Shown piece after piece: positions 20,836 to 32,285 of a DNA stretch of 64,000 bases. The stretch spans positions 1 through 64,000 of the forward strand of contig JAHLKD010000113.1 of NCBI GenBank assembly GCA_025526935.1, written 5' to 3'. The notes below the pieces were generated by a model that was not told where the DNA came from, made no database searches, and was given only the letters and a program-made list of their open reading frames with translations. Made by a program: the position numbers and the translations under genes. Every line of letters begins with the position of its first letter. The stretch's first letter is position 1. This DNA is from Cladochytrium replicatum. Its lineage: Eukaryota > Chytridiomycota > Chytridiomycetes > Cladochytriales > Cladochytriaceae.

Positions 20836-23750
20836 CAATAGTTACGAATCGTTGCTTAACACATTTCTTTGGACAACAACGACAAGATGGGTTCAGGATC
20901 GAATGATGCCACATCTTCGCGGCCGAAGCCATTCACCGGTAAAACGCTGCAGGATTTCGATCTGTACATGGAACAAGTGCAGACTTACGCAAACTTACGT
21001 GGCGGCGCTGGCACTATGCTTCTCCAAGAACCAATGGCTCTTCCTGATAGTCCGAATTACGAAGCGGAAGGAAATCGCCCACAGCGTCCGATAGTCATCG
21101 CCGGAGCTGCTGGCGGAGCTGCTAACGAAGCACGAGCACAATGGGAAGCAGAACTACGTGAACATTTGGCGATCGTCACACACAAAACAGTCGCTTACGT
21201 ACGCAATATCGTGCCGAGATGCAAGATTACCGTGCACAACAAGCGGACAATAACGTCGCAGTTGGAATTCTATGCGAATGTTTCCCAAAACGCGACATGA
21301 ATCGAGTCAGAGCTTATGTGTCAGCAAAAGGCAAAGTCGATGGACTTCGCCGAATTTTCAGTGCTGGCGGTCAAGCTCCGATCGAATCTTCTATGTGGGA
21401 GCAACGGCTGGTAGATCTGAAATGTACGAACGGTCAGTCGGCAGGAAGCGTTCAGCAGTTTGTGACCGACCTCACTGAGTTGTTCGAACTCAAACTGAAC
21501 TCTTTACCGGACGAACTCGTAATCAAGGATCTACTTAACTGGTTAGGCCCAAAAATCACGATGCAGACAATTGAACTACGGACCCTCGTACCTTTTTCTC
21601 GGAAAAATGATCACTTCTGCGTATGCCGAATGGGAACCGGCGTTAATACAAGATCCAATTGATGCTGCAAATCCGAATGCTCCGCGACCATTCCACCAAA
21701 AGCCAACGCATTACTTCGAAACAGTGTCAAATATCTTGACCGACCTCAACCAATTGGTCCAACTCAACGTCACCATGGATGCCGGTGGGCCTAATGGGAC
21801 AAAGAAGGCCATGCAGGCAAAGGCGAAAGCGAAAGCCAAGGTTGCGAAGTCGGAGGATATTTGTACCTTGCATCCGAACTCGTCTCACACCAATGCTCAA
21901 TGCCGTAAGCAGGGTGCCTCGGGTGGCTCAGGCAGTAGCGGTGGGAGTAGCAGTTCCACTCGGACCAGGCAGTCGCAGGACTCCAGGTCGTCCACATCTT
22001 CTTCTGCAAAGAAGACAGATCTCACATGCAACTTCTGTGGCAAACGAGGACACAAGCAGTCGGCGTGTAAACGCTATCTCACTGCAAAGAGTCTTTGTTT
22101 AGACACGGATTTTCGTGCATTCATTGCCAGCCGTGGCGATGCAGGCAATGATTCGTCGGAGGACGAGTCAACCGCCAAACCGGTGTTGACCAAGAAGGTA
22201 ATCTTTGACCTTACCCAACCTACTTCTGTTGATGAAGATGCTGACACATACATTGGAAATATGTTTTCGATAGTGAATGCACACTCGGCACAGAAGGTTG
22301 TCTGTGTACATGTTCAAGCAAAGGATCATGTGGGTTTGCTTGATACAGGTGCAACTGTTTGGATGACACCTAATCGTCATGCCTTTAGTTCGCTGACGTA
22401 TACGAATGACGAGGACGTGGTGGAACTAGCGGATAGTCATACAATTCCAGTTTGTGGTTTTGGAGATGTATCTGTAGTTTTACCCAATGGGCGAATTAAG
22501 ATAATACACAACGCACTTTATGTTCCTGATCTCGAAGACACACTTGCATCAGTGTGTAGTATCATTGGAGACTCCGGGGACATTGTGAGTTTCACCAAAG
22601 ACAAGGTTATCCTCACGCATGGTGATACGGATGAACACGTTATTATTGGGCGACGGGAAAGAGATTTGTACTATCTCTATGCTGATGTTAGTACCGTCGG
22701 AACTCACCAACCGCGGCATGTGATTGCTCAACGAGCTAAAGCAGTAGCGGTATCCGCAGAAGGTCTCGATCAGTCGATGGACTTTACGTCCGGTGTACGA
22801 TCTTCTCACGCGATGGGTCTCGATGTAATGTCAGACAACAGCATTCGTCAAACGAACGATGATGAATGTCAACGAGCATCTCAAGATACAGTTGGAGTGA
22901 GCACCAACTTATCGCCAGTGACAGTACACAAACTTGCAAAGTTACACCAGCAGTTTGGTCACATCCACTTACGGACGATCTTTCGAACGGCAGAGAAGCT
23001 CAACATCAAAATGCCCAAGGTTGAACCGGATGCATTCAATCTTGTCAACAAATCAATTATGCAGAATTGTTTGGTCTGTAGTCGCACGAAGCTGAAGCAG
23101 AAGCCGATTTATTCTACAATAAGTCGAGCTCGGAGGAAACTTTTCCGTCTGTTTTCCGATGTCGTACGTTTAATCTACGACGGACAGAAGAAGAGATATT
23201 GGCAGATCATTGTCGACGAACAACCTCGTTTCATCACAATCTACTTCCTGAATCGAAAGAGTGATGCGGTGGATATGAGTCGACATATCGCTGATGTGGA
23301 AAATCGCAATCACCCATTACACGTTGCTGAACTACGTTCCGATTCAGGAGAATTGATTACGAAACGGTTGATCCAATGGTGCAATACCAAGATTCCTCGC
23401 ATCCACGTCCACCCAGCTCCTCCGTCAGTAAAGGAACTCGATGGTCTATCAGAGCGGAATATACAATCGATCAAGTATATGTCGGACGCGATGCTGCTAC
23501 AAGCTGGACTACCACGAACACTTCAATTCGTGCAACTCTCCATCCTATACGCTGCGGTCGTCAAGAACGCTACTTTCCATTCAGCTGTGAATGCGATTCC
23601 GTACTGTGCTTACCTTGACAAGCGGATAGATTTGGCACTATTCACGCCTTTGGAACACTTGTTAGTTTGTGGATCTCACACAAACAAAGGTTGGCGCGCA
23701 GAATCCGAGACAAGTCTGAGCTAGGTCTGTTTCTCGGATAAAAGGGTGAA

Positions 23751-23755
23751 GACCT
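23751..23755 (+). repeat. Target-site duplication GACCT (left) of solo LTR
   Basis: GACCT here and at 24355-24359 flank the solo LTR exactly. The uninterrupted sequence in copies 1 and 2 has a single GACCT (GTGAAGACCTGAAG). Confidence 0.93.
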
Positions 23756-24354
23756 TGTTAAGTATTTCGATTGATGGACTTGGCCAATCCAGTCATTGAT
23801 AGTACAAAAACACAAATGCCCGATATACAGAAATGTCACTCTTCACTGAGCAACATTTCTAACTATTGAACTAAAGCATATAGATGATGATCTATTACGA
23901 GTTTGGATACCTCCAGTTATTTCTTCATGGGTTATATTTATTGCGGCCATAGGTATAGTAAACTGTCATTACTTTTCTATCATCCACTTGTAGAAGTGAA
24001 GCCCGGATCAGATCACAGCAAAGGTTTACATATGATTAACGCGTTCGTGGGAATCATGTGTGAGAACAATCCTGTTGAGGAGAGCTAGATCTCACGCACA
24101 GCTTAGCATGATTATGCTTCGCTACGCCTGTGAGAAGAAGAGTCAAACCTTATCGCTTCGATCCAGATCTTCCGGAAGGAAAAGCCAAAACGACAGTACA
24201 CTTATTTAAGGAGCCTGTGGCGATACACACAAGGAGCATTCTCTTGCGCTAGTACTTGTGACTCGCAATCTTCTTTATTCATCTCTTAGAAACATTAACC
24301 CGTGAATTAGCAACACACACAACCTGACGATCCAGACCACAGCTTTGTTCAACA
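23756..24354 (+). repeat. Solo LTR of copia family A inserted in copy 3 integrase/linker
   Basis: 599 bp with perfect TGTTAAG...TTCAACA ends, flanked by GACCT on both sides. This is the classic product of insertion followed by LTR-LTR recombination. It proves a 5-bp staggered integration for this family and gives exact LTR boundaries. The insertion is within A3, so it post-dates A3. Confidence 0.96.
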
Positions 24355-25140
24355 GACCTGAAGATCGTCATAGCACTCAATTTTCGGACAAACACAATAG
24401 GCGAATACTTCCATGTTACGTTCCACGAGGGAGTTTTTGTTGGTTATAATCCTACCCGACACTTACTCGACGATCTTACGGTACAATATCCACTGAAGGC
24501 CGGGACATATTTCGATGTTGATCAAATACCAACCGGGCATCAGGGGGTGCAAGAGACGACTGTTGAGTTTGTCTCAGACAATTTCCCGATTTCTACTGTT
24601 GCAGACGAAGAAATTGATGAGGATATGAACGACGGCCCCATATATTACCGCTTAGAAGAAGCCGGTGACATGCATGTTGTTGAACATTTACATGGACTAG
24701 ACGATGATGACCCAGACGATGCTGATTACGATCCAAATGCTGATTTATCAACTCCACAATCCATTACTGAAGAATCTCCGAATTTGTCTTCCGTATCTCC
24801 TGTAGAGGAATATGATGCACAACTCGAAAGTGATCTTCAATTCATTGGAGAAGATGTCGACGAAGCGTATGCAGCAAGAAAACGAAAACGTCAAGCAAGT
24901 GCAAATTTGTCGAACGCCAAAAGGAAACAAAATTCCTTGTTTACCCGGTCCGTTCCTAATATCGATTGGACCCCGAAGGCCGATTCCTCATATCCAACAC
25001 AACCAATTGCGAATGGAAATATACGGACTGCACCAAAGACTCTTCGTGAGGCTTTATCACGATCCGATGAGGCTCCATTCTGGTTAGCGGCGATGAAGGA
25101 GGAAGTCACACAACTAGTCGGCAACAATACTTAGGCCGAA

Positions 25141-26186
25141 ATGTTTTTACCTGATGGACGGAATTTATTATCGGGCAAATGGGTTTTCACATATAAGCTT
25201 GACGAACATGGCAATATTACTCGATTCAAAGCACGTTGGGTCGTACGAAGATTTTCACAGATTGAAGGATTGGATTTCGATGAATCCTATTCTCCAATCA
25301 TATTCCAGTTTGATATCAAGGGTGCATATCTCAATGCGATACTGGAAGAAGAGAACTACGTCGAACTCCCTCATGGTTTCGGACGAGTAGATTTCTGGAA
25401 TCGACCCATCGTCTGCAGACTTATCAAAAGTCTGTACGGTCTACACCAGGCAGCTCGAGAATGGTACAAAACTCTTTGGAAACAATCTCTCAGTGTTGGT
25501 TTCGTGAGGAATATTGCACACATCTGTCATTTCTGACGATACAATCCAACAAATAATACCCGCGAACACACTACCATTCATGTCGATGATATACTACATT
25601 TTTCCACAGATCCAAACGCATATCATCGGTTTCAGACCGATTTGGAAACTTCGTTCACAGTAGGCAGTACTTCAAAGGCGAAATGGATTCTGAAAATGGA
25701 GTTATTGCAGACAACGGAAGGATATTTCCTTAGCAATGCATTGTACGTAAAGAAGATTCTCGAAGAAGCGAATTTATGGGGTACCAACATCAAACCGACC
25801 AAAACACCGATGTCAAAATCATATATCTTTGATGAGACCACACCAACACTGTCCGATGCCGAGGCAACACAATTTCGATCAATGTTAATGAAGATATCGT
25901 ACGTGGTGACTAAGACACGACCGGATATTTCATACGCAGTCAATATTTTGGCACAACATCAGATTGATCCTCGACAGTCAGAATCAAAGGCTCTCTATCG
26001 ATTACAACGATATTTACTCGGTACTTGGGATTACGGTTTACACTATACACGGACTGGTATCACATCTCCGATGCTAAGACCCGACGGTCTCTACATGTTT
26101 GATTCGGCTAACAACCCACAAGGTTATGCCGATGCAGACTGGGCGGGCGATGCAGATAGATACTCACGAACCGGTTACGTGGTAAT
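25141..26186 (+). pseudogene. Copia A copy 3 RT-RNase H, first part
   Basis: RT continues after the stop at 25134. About 70 bp are deleted near 25297 (between YSP and IIFQFDIKGAYLNA). A TGA at 25534-25536 replaces the tryptophan after ICHF. RNase H then reads (25642 onward) to GYVV, where the hAT transposon is inserted at 26187. Several differences from copy 1 are transitions, many at CpG (for example CG to TG near 25142, 25908 and CG to CA near 26064). Confidence 0.88.
26179..26186 (+). repeat. 8-bp target-site duplication GTGGTAAT (left) of hAT element
   Basis: GTGGTAAT occurs here and at 32493-32500. Uninterrupted copia copies have it once (TTACGTGGTAATGTTCGC). An 8-bp duplication is the hallmark of hAT transposition. 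Confidence 0.95.
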
Positions 26187-26680
26187 TAAGGTTCGGCGGG
26201 TCCGGGTCGGGTCCAGGTTTCAGTGGCGACCCGCACCAAACCCTTTGGGTCGGGTCGTGTTTGTCTGGGGACCCGCCGGGTCACTGACGGGTACAAAGGG
26301 AATACCCGGACCCGAAGTGGTTGAAACCCGTACCCGACCCTGACCCGCCGGGTTTTTGCTGCCCAGGAGAGGATTGATTGAATTTTGAGTTAGACCACGG
26401 ATATTTACATGAACACTTTGTGTCTGTGTGGACAGTGTGTATTTTAGAAACACTATCGTAAAAAGAAACAAAACTCCACTGAGCAATCACAAGTTGATAG
26501 GTGGAACAGCCCAAATCAGCTTCTGTATCTGGTTCATCCACCACTGGTTACGTCCTTCGCCAACCCAGTCCTGATGAACCGATCAATGTCGTCATTTGAA
26601 AGCATGAAATCCTTGGCTAAACCTGTCTTCCAAGGTTTCCAATCCACCTCAGGGAGCGTTATGGACGAAAGATGCCCGAT

Positions 26681-28153
26681 TTATGCCGTCCAGAACCTTA
26701 GCCACTCAGAAGGATATGCATCCACTAATGCCCTGAACATGCGATAGATAGTGGCAGACGTACTTAGCGAATTATTGTGCCGTATCCAGTTTCCGAGCAA
26801 AATGTGCACCCTAAGAAGAGTAAGGCTGCTCCGAGAACTGCTACTTGAAGTTGATATTCGGCTTGAGCGGTCGTCTGATTCAACAAATATGGGCCGTAAA
26901 AACTCATTTCGGGAGAGGACTTCGTAGTTTACATTGACGTACTTGATTGCTGGTGGAAGAGACGGCAATTTAAGGTCATAAATAACCTCATTGATCTTAT
27001 GCATCTGGAAGCAGATACCCTGGATGACCTCTTTCACCAAAAGGATAGCCGTACGACGATGCTGCTGCAGGCTAAGCAATGCAAGGGAACTCGTTGGAGA
27101 ACTGGTTCGATGTACCTTCGGAATTCTACCAATCCCCTTGATAGCCGACGATATGCTTATTAGGCCGCCTGTTGATGTTGGCGCCGCAGGTGCTGCAGCT
27201 TCTGAATGACCAGCCTGTCGTTTCAGAGCAGCAAGCTCTCCCTCCAGGGCGGTCACACGTGATTTCCATTGTGAAATCTCCTGGGAAGTTGCCTGCTTCT
27301 CCCTTTCCATTGCGGCGGTGATCTCCCTGAATCTTGCTAGCTCTTCGTGCTCGCCGTGCTGAATCAATGCACCCGCCCTGCCCAATTCATCAATGAGAGC
27401 CTTCTCTCGCACTTCTGCTGCGATGCGGGTCCTTCTCTCGTTCATTGCAGTCTCTTCAAGATCTTTTGTCATGTTCAACAGTCGTTCTGACTGTTTGAGG
27501 ACCTGTTTTGTCCTTTCACGGTCCTCATCTGCTCGTTTGATGGTCGCTTGGAACTCATCAACCTTTGCAGTGACGGGCATTCCTCTGTAAATGCCGTACT
27601 TGTGTCCCTGCCGCCTGTAAAAGTCCAGAAATGTTGTTTCCTTCTGAAAGGAAGAGCTTTTCAAGCACTCCATACGATAGGCGTTTGCTGCTGTTATGAA
27701 CTCCGTTCGTCCACTGCATTCATCGTGAATTTCGTTCAGGGCTTGACGAACTAGCTTGCTGTCAGAGTTAAGTCGGTCGATCAACCCTTGAAGAACAAAT
27801 CTTGGGCCGCATTCATCACGATTTGTTTGACAGTTGCTGATGAAGGCCTCCGAGTCGTAGCTGTGGCCGCTCGCTTTGAATTTTCGATACCAAAGTCGTA
27901 TGTCTGAAGCAGGACAGAGTCCGTCGATGAGCAAATAGTCAGCATCCCCTTTAGTACCACGTCGCGCCGGTTTCTTTGAAGGAGCTGTCGATTTGACATC
28001 TGTCGATTTGACATCAAGGCCAACTTCTTCTGCTTCCACTTCAGAACCCGATGCCAGAGATGTTTCAGGTGCAGTCACAGGTTCTGCACTTGATTCTCTT
28101 TCAGATGATGGTCTGGATTGTTTTAACGCTCGCTTCTTTGTAGTTCGAGGCAT
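26681..28153 (-). CDS. hAT-borne accessory protein with coiled coil, function unknown
   Basis: 490 residues, start MPRTTKKRALKQ, intact. The N-terminus (1-70) is basic, Ser/Glu-rich and disordered-looking, with DVKST repeats (two here, three in the second copy). Residues 75-195 look globular. Residues 200-315 are strongly helical with heptad-like Leu/Ala spacing and alternating Glu/Lys/Arg, consistent with a long coiled coil. The C-terminus has a serine-rich stretch near 435 and hydrophobic helices. I see no zinc finger, DDE residues or known enzyme motif. It is present in all three hAT copies here, always next to the TIR, so it belongs to the element and is not host cargo captured once. By analogy with two-gene transposons (En/Spm, MuDR, PIF ORF1) it may bind DNA or partner the transposase; that is inference. 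Confidence 0.8.
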   Translation of the reverse strand: MPRTTKKRALKQSRPSSERESSAEPVTAPETSLASGSEVEAEEVGLDVKSTDVKSTAPSKKPARRGTKGDADYLLIDGLCPASDIRLWYRKFKASGHSYDSEAFISNCQTNRDECGPRFVLQGLIDRLNSDSKLVRQALNEIHDECSGRTEFITAANAYRMECLKSSSFQKETTFLDFYRRQGHKYGIYRGMPVTAKVDEFQATIKRADEDRERTKQVLKQSERLLNMTKDLEETAMNERRTRIAAEVREKALIDELGRAGALIQHGEHEELARFREITAAMEREKQATSQEISQWKSRVTALEGELAALKRQAGHSEAAAPAAPTSTGGLISISSAIKGIGRIPKVHRTSSPTSSLALLSLQQHRRTAILLVKEVIQGICFQMHKINEVIYDLKLPSLPPAIKYVNVNYEVLSRNEFLRPIFVESDDRSSRISTSSSSSRSSLTLLRVHILLGNWIRHNNSLSTSATIYRMFRALVDAYPSEWLRFWTA

Positions 28154-28289
28154 GGTGTTTGTACTGTTTGTCGTGGGAAGATACTGGCCCGGTGTTCTTA
28201 GCCGGAATGTTACAGGAATGTATGCTATAATACTTCCCTGACACTATAGTTTTCTACCCGATCTGAAAATAATAATAAGCTAGGGAAGA

Positions 28290-28560
28290 AACTGGCTAGT
28301 AACATTGATAGAGAGGATTCTGTCCGGGTGGACAGAATCTTATTGCTAGTAAAATTGATAGAGAGGTTAGCTGTACTTGATAGAGATCACTGAAGTACCG
28401 TCAATGAGTTGAGAAAGTGTCCGGGTGGACAGAATCTTATTGCTAGTAACATTAATAGAGAGGTTAGCTGTACCTGATAGAAATTACTGAAGTACCGTCA
28501 ATGAGTTGAGAAAGTGTCCGGGGGGACAGAATCCTATTCTACCCAGACAGACACAGTGAC
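28290..28560 (+). repeat. Repeat array, plus orientation, between the two hAT genes
   Basis: Two to three copies of the roughly 97-bp unit containing the interrupted palindrome TGTCC-GGGT-GGACA, followed by GAATCTTATTGCTAGTAAC and ending in CAATGAGTTGAGAAAG. They are separated from an oppositely oriented array (from about 28570) by a short spacer with TACCCAGACAGACAC. Confidence 0.88.
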
Positions 28561-28569
28561 ACTCAGTCT

Positions 28570-29015
28570 CCCAGATTTCTGTCCACCCGGACACTTTCTC
28601 AACTCATTGACGGTACTTCAGTAATCTCTATCAGGTACAGCTAACCTCTCTACAAATACTACTAGCAATAGGATTCTGTCCACCCGGACACTTTCTCAAC
28701 TCATTGACGGTACTTCAGTGATCTCTACCCAATACAACTAACCTCTCTATCAATGTTACTAGCAATAGGATTCTGTCCACCCGGACACTTTCTCAACTCA
28801 TTGACGGTACTTCAGTGATCTCTATCAAGTACAGCTAACCTCTCTAATAATGTTACTAGCAATAAGATTCTGTCCACCCGGACACTTTCTCAACTCATTG
28901 ACGGTACTTCACTGATACTTCACTGATCTCGATCAAGTACAACCAACCTCTCTACAAATACTACTTGTAATAGGATTCTGTCCAGGCGGTCGCTTTCTCA
29001 ACTCCTGGACGGTAC
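28570..29015 (-). repeat. Repeat array, minus orientation, just 3' of the hAT transposase
   Basis: About four to five units of the same repeat in inverse orientation (TCTGTCCACCCGGACACTTTCTC...). The array ends about 35 bp from the transposase stop. With the plus-oriented array at 31608-32285 it brackets the transposase in inverted orientation. Confidence 0.88.
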
Positions 29016-29050
29016 TTCAACAGATGAACAGTCTAAACAACAATTTATAT

Positions 29051-31486
29051 TTAAAAGAGTGGGTTATCATCAGTTGCTTCCAACTCTAATACCACATCAA
29101 AATCCTCGCCAAAATTATGCACCTTTACAAAATCCTCACTAACATCACTTTTTGAATCTAGGGAATCATTTTTGAACGGTTCTTCAGCACTCAATTGATG
29201 CAACCAGTCATGACGGCACATCAACGCATTTATTGTTCTTGGAGCAAGGCGGTTGCGAGTTGCAGGTACCAAATCAACCCCGGCTGAAAACTTTTGTTCG
29301 ACTGGAGCGCTTGTTGCTGGTATTCCTAAATAGTCCATTGCCATCTGGCTTAGGGCTGGAAAGTTCACACTTCCAACGGTCTTCCACCAGTCCATAATAT
29401 TGATTGGCTTCCCATCAGAATCAATACCGCGGAGTACCTGATCGCCAAGATAGCGATCCAGCTCATCTTTTTCCTCAGGAATCTCTTCTTGCCAGATGAA
29501 AACGGATCTAATGGCTCTCAAGCGTTCAGCGTCCGTTTTTTTCTGTCTATCACCGGAAGCTCCGCTCGAATCGTGTCGACGTTCTGGCGTGTTTCCAAAA
29601 ACATCGGCACCACTGTTCTTGATTTTCCGTGACTTATACGATTCCTCCCAGACTTTCCGCACTAGGGTGACCTGATCCCTTCCTACATCTTTCTCCCAAG
29701 CCTTTGAAAATCGATAATATTGATCCTTAAAACGAGGATCGAGTACCGTAGCAACTGCTAAACACGGGCTCTTAGCGATTGAGTAATATATTCTCAGCTT
29801 ATCTAGTGCATTTCGAAATGCTTTGGTGAAAGTTTCATCTAATTCTGCATCCTCTAGGTCCTCCAGTTGATCGATAAGATCGTTGTAAAATGGAATAACA
29901 AGCGGAAGTGTTGGATATCTAGACCCTTCGATTGCCTTTGATATAACCTCGAAAACACTCAAACCATCCCGGATCTTCTGTAGGACCTCCCATTGCTTTG
30001 GATTTATTGACCAATCTTTCAAAGAATCTTCAATCCAGCATATTTTGTCCATTGCCTCTCGTAGCTGTAAGGCTCGTTTGACCATATAGAACATGCTATT
30101 CCAGCGAGTTGTCACATCGATAATTGGTAATAGAGGAACCAGTTTCACAAATCGGCACGAATCAATAAATGAGCTTCGTCGTTTTGGGGAAGACCGGATT
30201 CCTCTGACTAGCCGTCGAAGAAGGTTTATGACATTAACGCCGGAGTTATCGTCATTTGCGACTGTGTCCCCTGCGGGCGCGAATGTATCGATAAAATCCT
30301 TTGCTGCAAGATTGATAATGTGTGCCATACACCGCATGTGTTGAGTTTCTGCAGACCACGCAATATCCCTATCTTCCAAGAGCGTCTCCAGCTTAGCACT
30401 CATGGTAAAGTTGTTTGAACCGTTGTCGGTTGTAATGCACAATAAGCGTTCACCCGATAGCATGCCAAATTCATCCAGACACTTGACAAGCTGACTAGCC
30501 ATGGCGACGCCTTCATGCTTTCCAACCATCGGAATCATCTGCAGCAGCAAGTCCTGCGGCTCCCATTCTTTCGTGATGAAGTGGGCAGTAATTCCAAGAA
30601 AAGAAATCTGGTTCTTCGATGTCCAACAGTCAGCTGTTATTGATACTTTTGAAGGCGAACCAACAATCAGACCTTTAATGAGCTCCTTCTGCCTATCGTA
30701 AAGATCCATCTCCTTTTGCTTCACTGCTTTTGCCGTCTTTGGTGTATAGTTTGGCTGAAAAGTCTTCAGCATGCTGACAAAGAACTCGTTCTCCACAACA
30801 GTAAAAGCCTGATTGTCTGCAGCAATCCAGTCCAAAATCGACCGCCACGCTACGTCTGGATTGAACACAAAGTTTTGCTCCTTCTCCTGCGAGCCGAAAT
30901 TCAATGTCTGTTGTCCCTTGGGGACGATGTCCAACAGTCCAAGCGACCTGGCAATACTTCCATGGTGGTTTTTCAGATGCCGGAGGAAGTTTTTTGTTGA
31001 TCCCGTCTTATCGACCTTCTGGCTCCACTTGCATTTCGCAACCAAACATGTTCTCAGACCATTATCAACCTTATAGTAATCCTTCGCTATGCCGCCTCGA
31101 CTACCTCTACAGTCCGACATGCTATCAACATCTGCGTCTGATGAAAGCATTGATGGTTGAACTGATCCAGCTGCAGGCTCCTGTCGCACTGAAGAGTCAG
31201 CAAAACTAACGTCGGCAGGAAGCTGTGGTGCATGCTGAGAAGCCGGGCCCAACTCGCTGGAGTCATTGGAAGAAGATGTGGAGCTCGGCTCTCGAGCGCT
31301 GTTGTTGCCACAGTGTCCTGATACACGTCTGCGTTTGTCCTGCATGATGTTCCCCTCGCTGGACGCCTCTGAAATTTGGGGGGCTGGCAGACTTCGCTTC
31401 CGTGTGTCAAGCGGATGACTGTCCACTAGTCTTTGGCTTGCGTCGGACGCTGCCTTACGCTTTGGTTTAACAAAGGCGGCGTCCAT
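29051..31486 (-). CDS. hAT-family DDE transposase
   Basis: 811 residues, intact. The N-terminal 130 residues are Ser/Pro-rich and disordered-looking, with a basic KRRR stretch near 51. A BED-type zinc finger lies at about 140-176 (C147, C152, H170, H174/175) and would bind the element ends. The RNase H-like catalytic core has D286 (ITADCWTS), D354 (TTDNGSNN) and E730 (PVEQKFS), with the MRCMAHIINLAA helix and TRWNSM motif of the family. The C-terminal hAT dimerisation region includes PATRNRL and MCRHDWL. All catalytic residues are present. It catalyses cut-and-paste excision and integration with 8-bp duplications, in agreement with the duplication observed around this element. Confidence 0.95.
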   Translation of the reverse strand: MDAAFVKPKRKAASDASQRLVDSHPLDTRKRSLPAPQISEASSEGNIMQDKRRRVSGHCGNNSAREPSSTSSSNDSSELGPASQHAPQLPADVSFADSSVRQEPAAGSVQPSMLSSDADVDSMSDCRGSRGGIAKDYYKVDNGLRTCLVAKCKWSQKVDKTGSTKNFLRHLKNHHGSIARSLGLLDIVPKGQQTLNFGSQEKEQNFVFNPDVAWRSILDWIAADNQAFTVVENEFFVSMLKTFQPNYTPKTAKAVKQKEMDLYDRQKELIKGLIVGSPSKVSITADCWTSKNQISFLGITAHFITKEWEPQDLLLQMIPMVGKHEGVAMASQLVKCLDEFGMLSGERLLCITTDNGSNNFTMSAKLETLLEDRDIAWSAETQHMRCMAHIINLAAKDFIDTFAPAGDTVANDDNSGVNVINLLRRLVRGIRSSPKRRSSFIDSCRFVKLVPLLPIIDVTTRWNSMFYMVKRALQLREAMDKICWIEDSLKDWSINPKQWEVLQKIRDGLSVFEVISKAIEGSRYPTLPLVIPFYNDLIDQLEDLEDAELDETFTKAFRNALDKLRIYYSIAKSPCLAVATVLDPRFKDQYYRFSKAWEKDVGRDQVTLVRKVWEESYKSRKIKNSGADVFGNTPERRHDSSGASGDRQKKTDAERLRAIRSVFIWQEEIPEEKDELDRYLGDQVLRGIDSDGKPINIMDWWKTVGSVNFPALSQMAMDYLGIPATSAPVEQKFSAGVDLVPATRNRLAPRTINALMCRHDWLHQLSAEEPFKNDSLDSKSDVSEDFVKVHNFGEDFDVVLELEATDDNPLF

Positions 31487-31607
31487 TTTTGCTGTGGTGT
31501 GGCTGGAACGTTACCGACTCTAATGTCCAGGTGCACAGAAAGCACAGCTCTCGAGGTCTGTCGTGGTAGAAATTGTTTGTTACAGAACTTCCGTTGTGAC
31601 TTCTTGG

Positions 31608-32285
31608 AAAGTGTCCGGGTGGACAGAATCGTATTGCTAGTAACATTGATAGAGGTTAGTTGTACTGGGTAGAGATAACTGAAGTACGTCAATGAGTTGA
31701 GAAAGTGTCCGGGTGGACAGAATCCTATTGCTAGTAACATTGATAGAGAGGTTAGCTGTATTGGGTAGAGATAACTGAAGTACGTCAATGAGTTGAGAAA
31801 GTGTCCGGGTGGACAGAATCGTATTGCTAGTAACATTGATAGAGAGGTTAGCTGTATTGGGTAGAGATAACTGAAGTACGTCAATGAGTTGAGAAAGTGT
31901 CCGGGTGGACAGAATCTTATTGATAGAGAGGTTAGCTGTACTTGATAGAGATCACTGAAGTACCGTCAATGAGTTGAGAAAGTGTCCGGGTGGACATAAT
32001 TTTATTGCTAGTAACATTGATAGAGATGTTAGTTGTACTTGATAGAGATCACTCAAGTACCGTCAATGAGTTAAGAAAGTGTCCGGGTGGACAGAATCTT
32101 ATTGCTAGTAACATTGATAGAGAGGTTAGTTGTATTGGGTAGAGATAACTGAAGTACGTCAATGAGTTGAGAAAGTGTCCGGGTGGACAGAAAATACATG
32201 CCTCGATGTCCGTTGTGATGCAAAATTGTTTGATACATACAAAACTTATATTGCGTCTTCTTGGAAAGTGTCCGCGTGGACAGAA
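31608..32285 (+). repeat. Repeat array, plus orientation, upstream of the hAT transposase
   Basis: About seven units of the TGTCC-GGGT-GGACA repeat, some shortened (near 31915) or diverged (last unit near 32190-32285). The array occupies the 5' flank of the transposase gene and most of the sequence between it and the right TIR. Position and palindromic core suggest a transposase-binding or promoter role, as with subterminal repeats of other hAT elements; not shown by sequence alone. Confidence 0.88.

Larger units (their letters stand above)
20869..25134 (+). pseudogene. Copia A copy 3 gag-pol, interrupted by a solo LTR
   Basis: Gag starts at the same ATG context as copy 1. One-base insertions near 21184 and 21590 shift the frame. 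From about 21571 to 23724 gag C-terminus, zinc knuckle, protease and integrase read continuously, with no stop at the position that is TGA in copy 1. This shows family A encodes one uninterrupted gag-pol. A one-base deletion near 23635 then shifts the integrase frame. A solo LTR interrupts at 23756-24354. The acidic linker resumes at 24360 and ends at TAG 25132-25134, a G-to-A change of a tryptophan codon. Confidence 0.88.

Noticed and set aside
23756-24354. Possible short non-autonomous element inside copia A3
   Set aside because: Ends, length and sequence equal the family-A LTR and it has a 5-bp duplication; it is a solo LTR.
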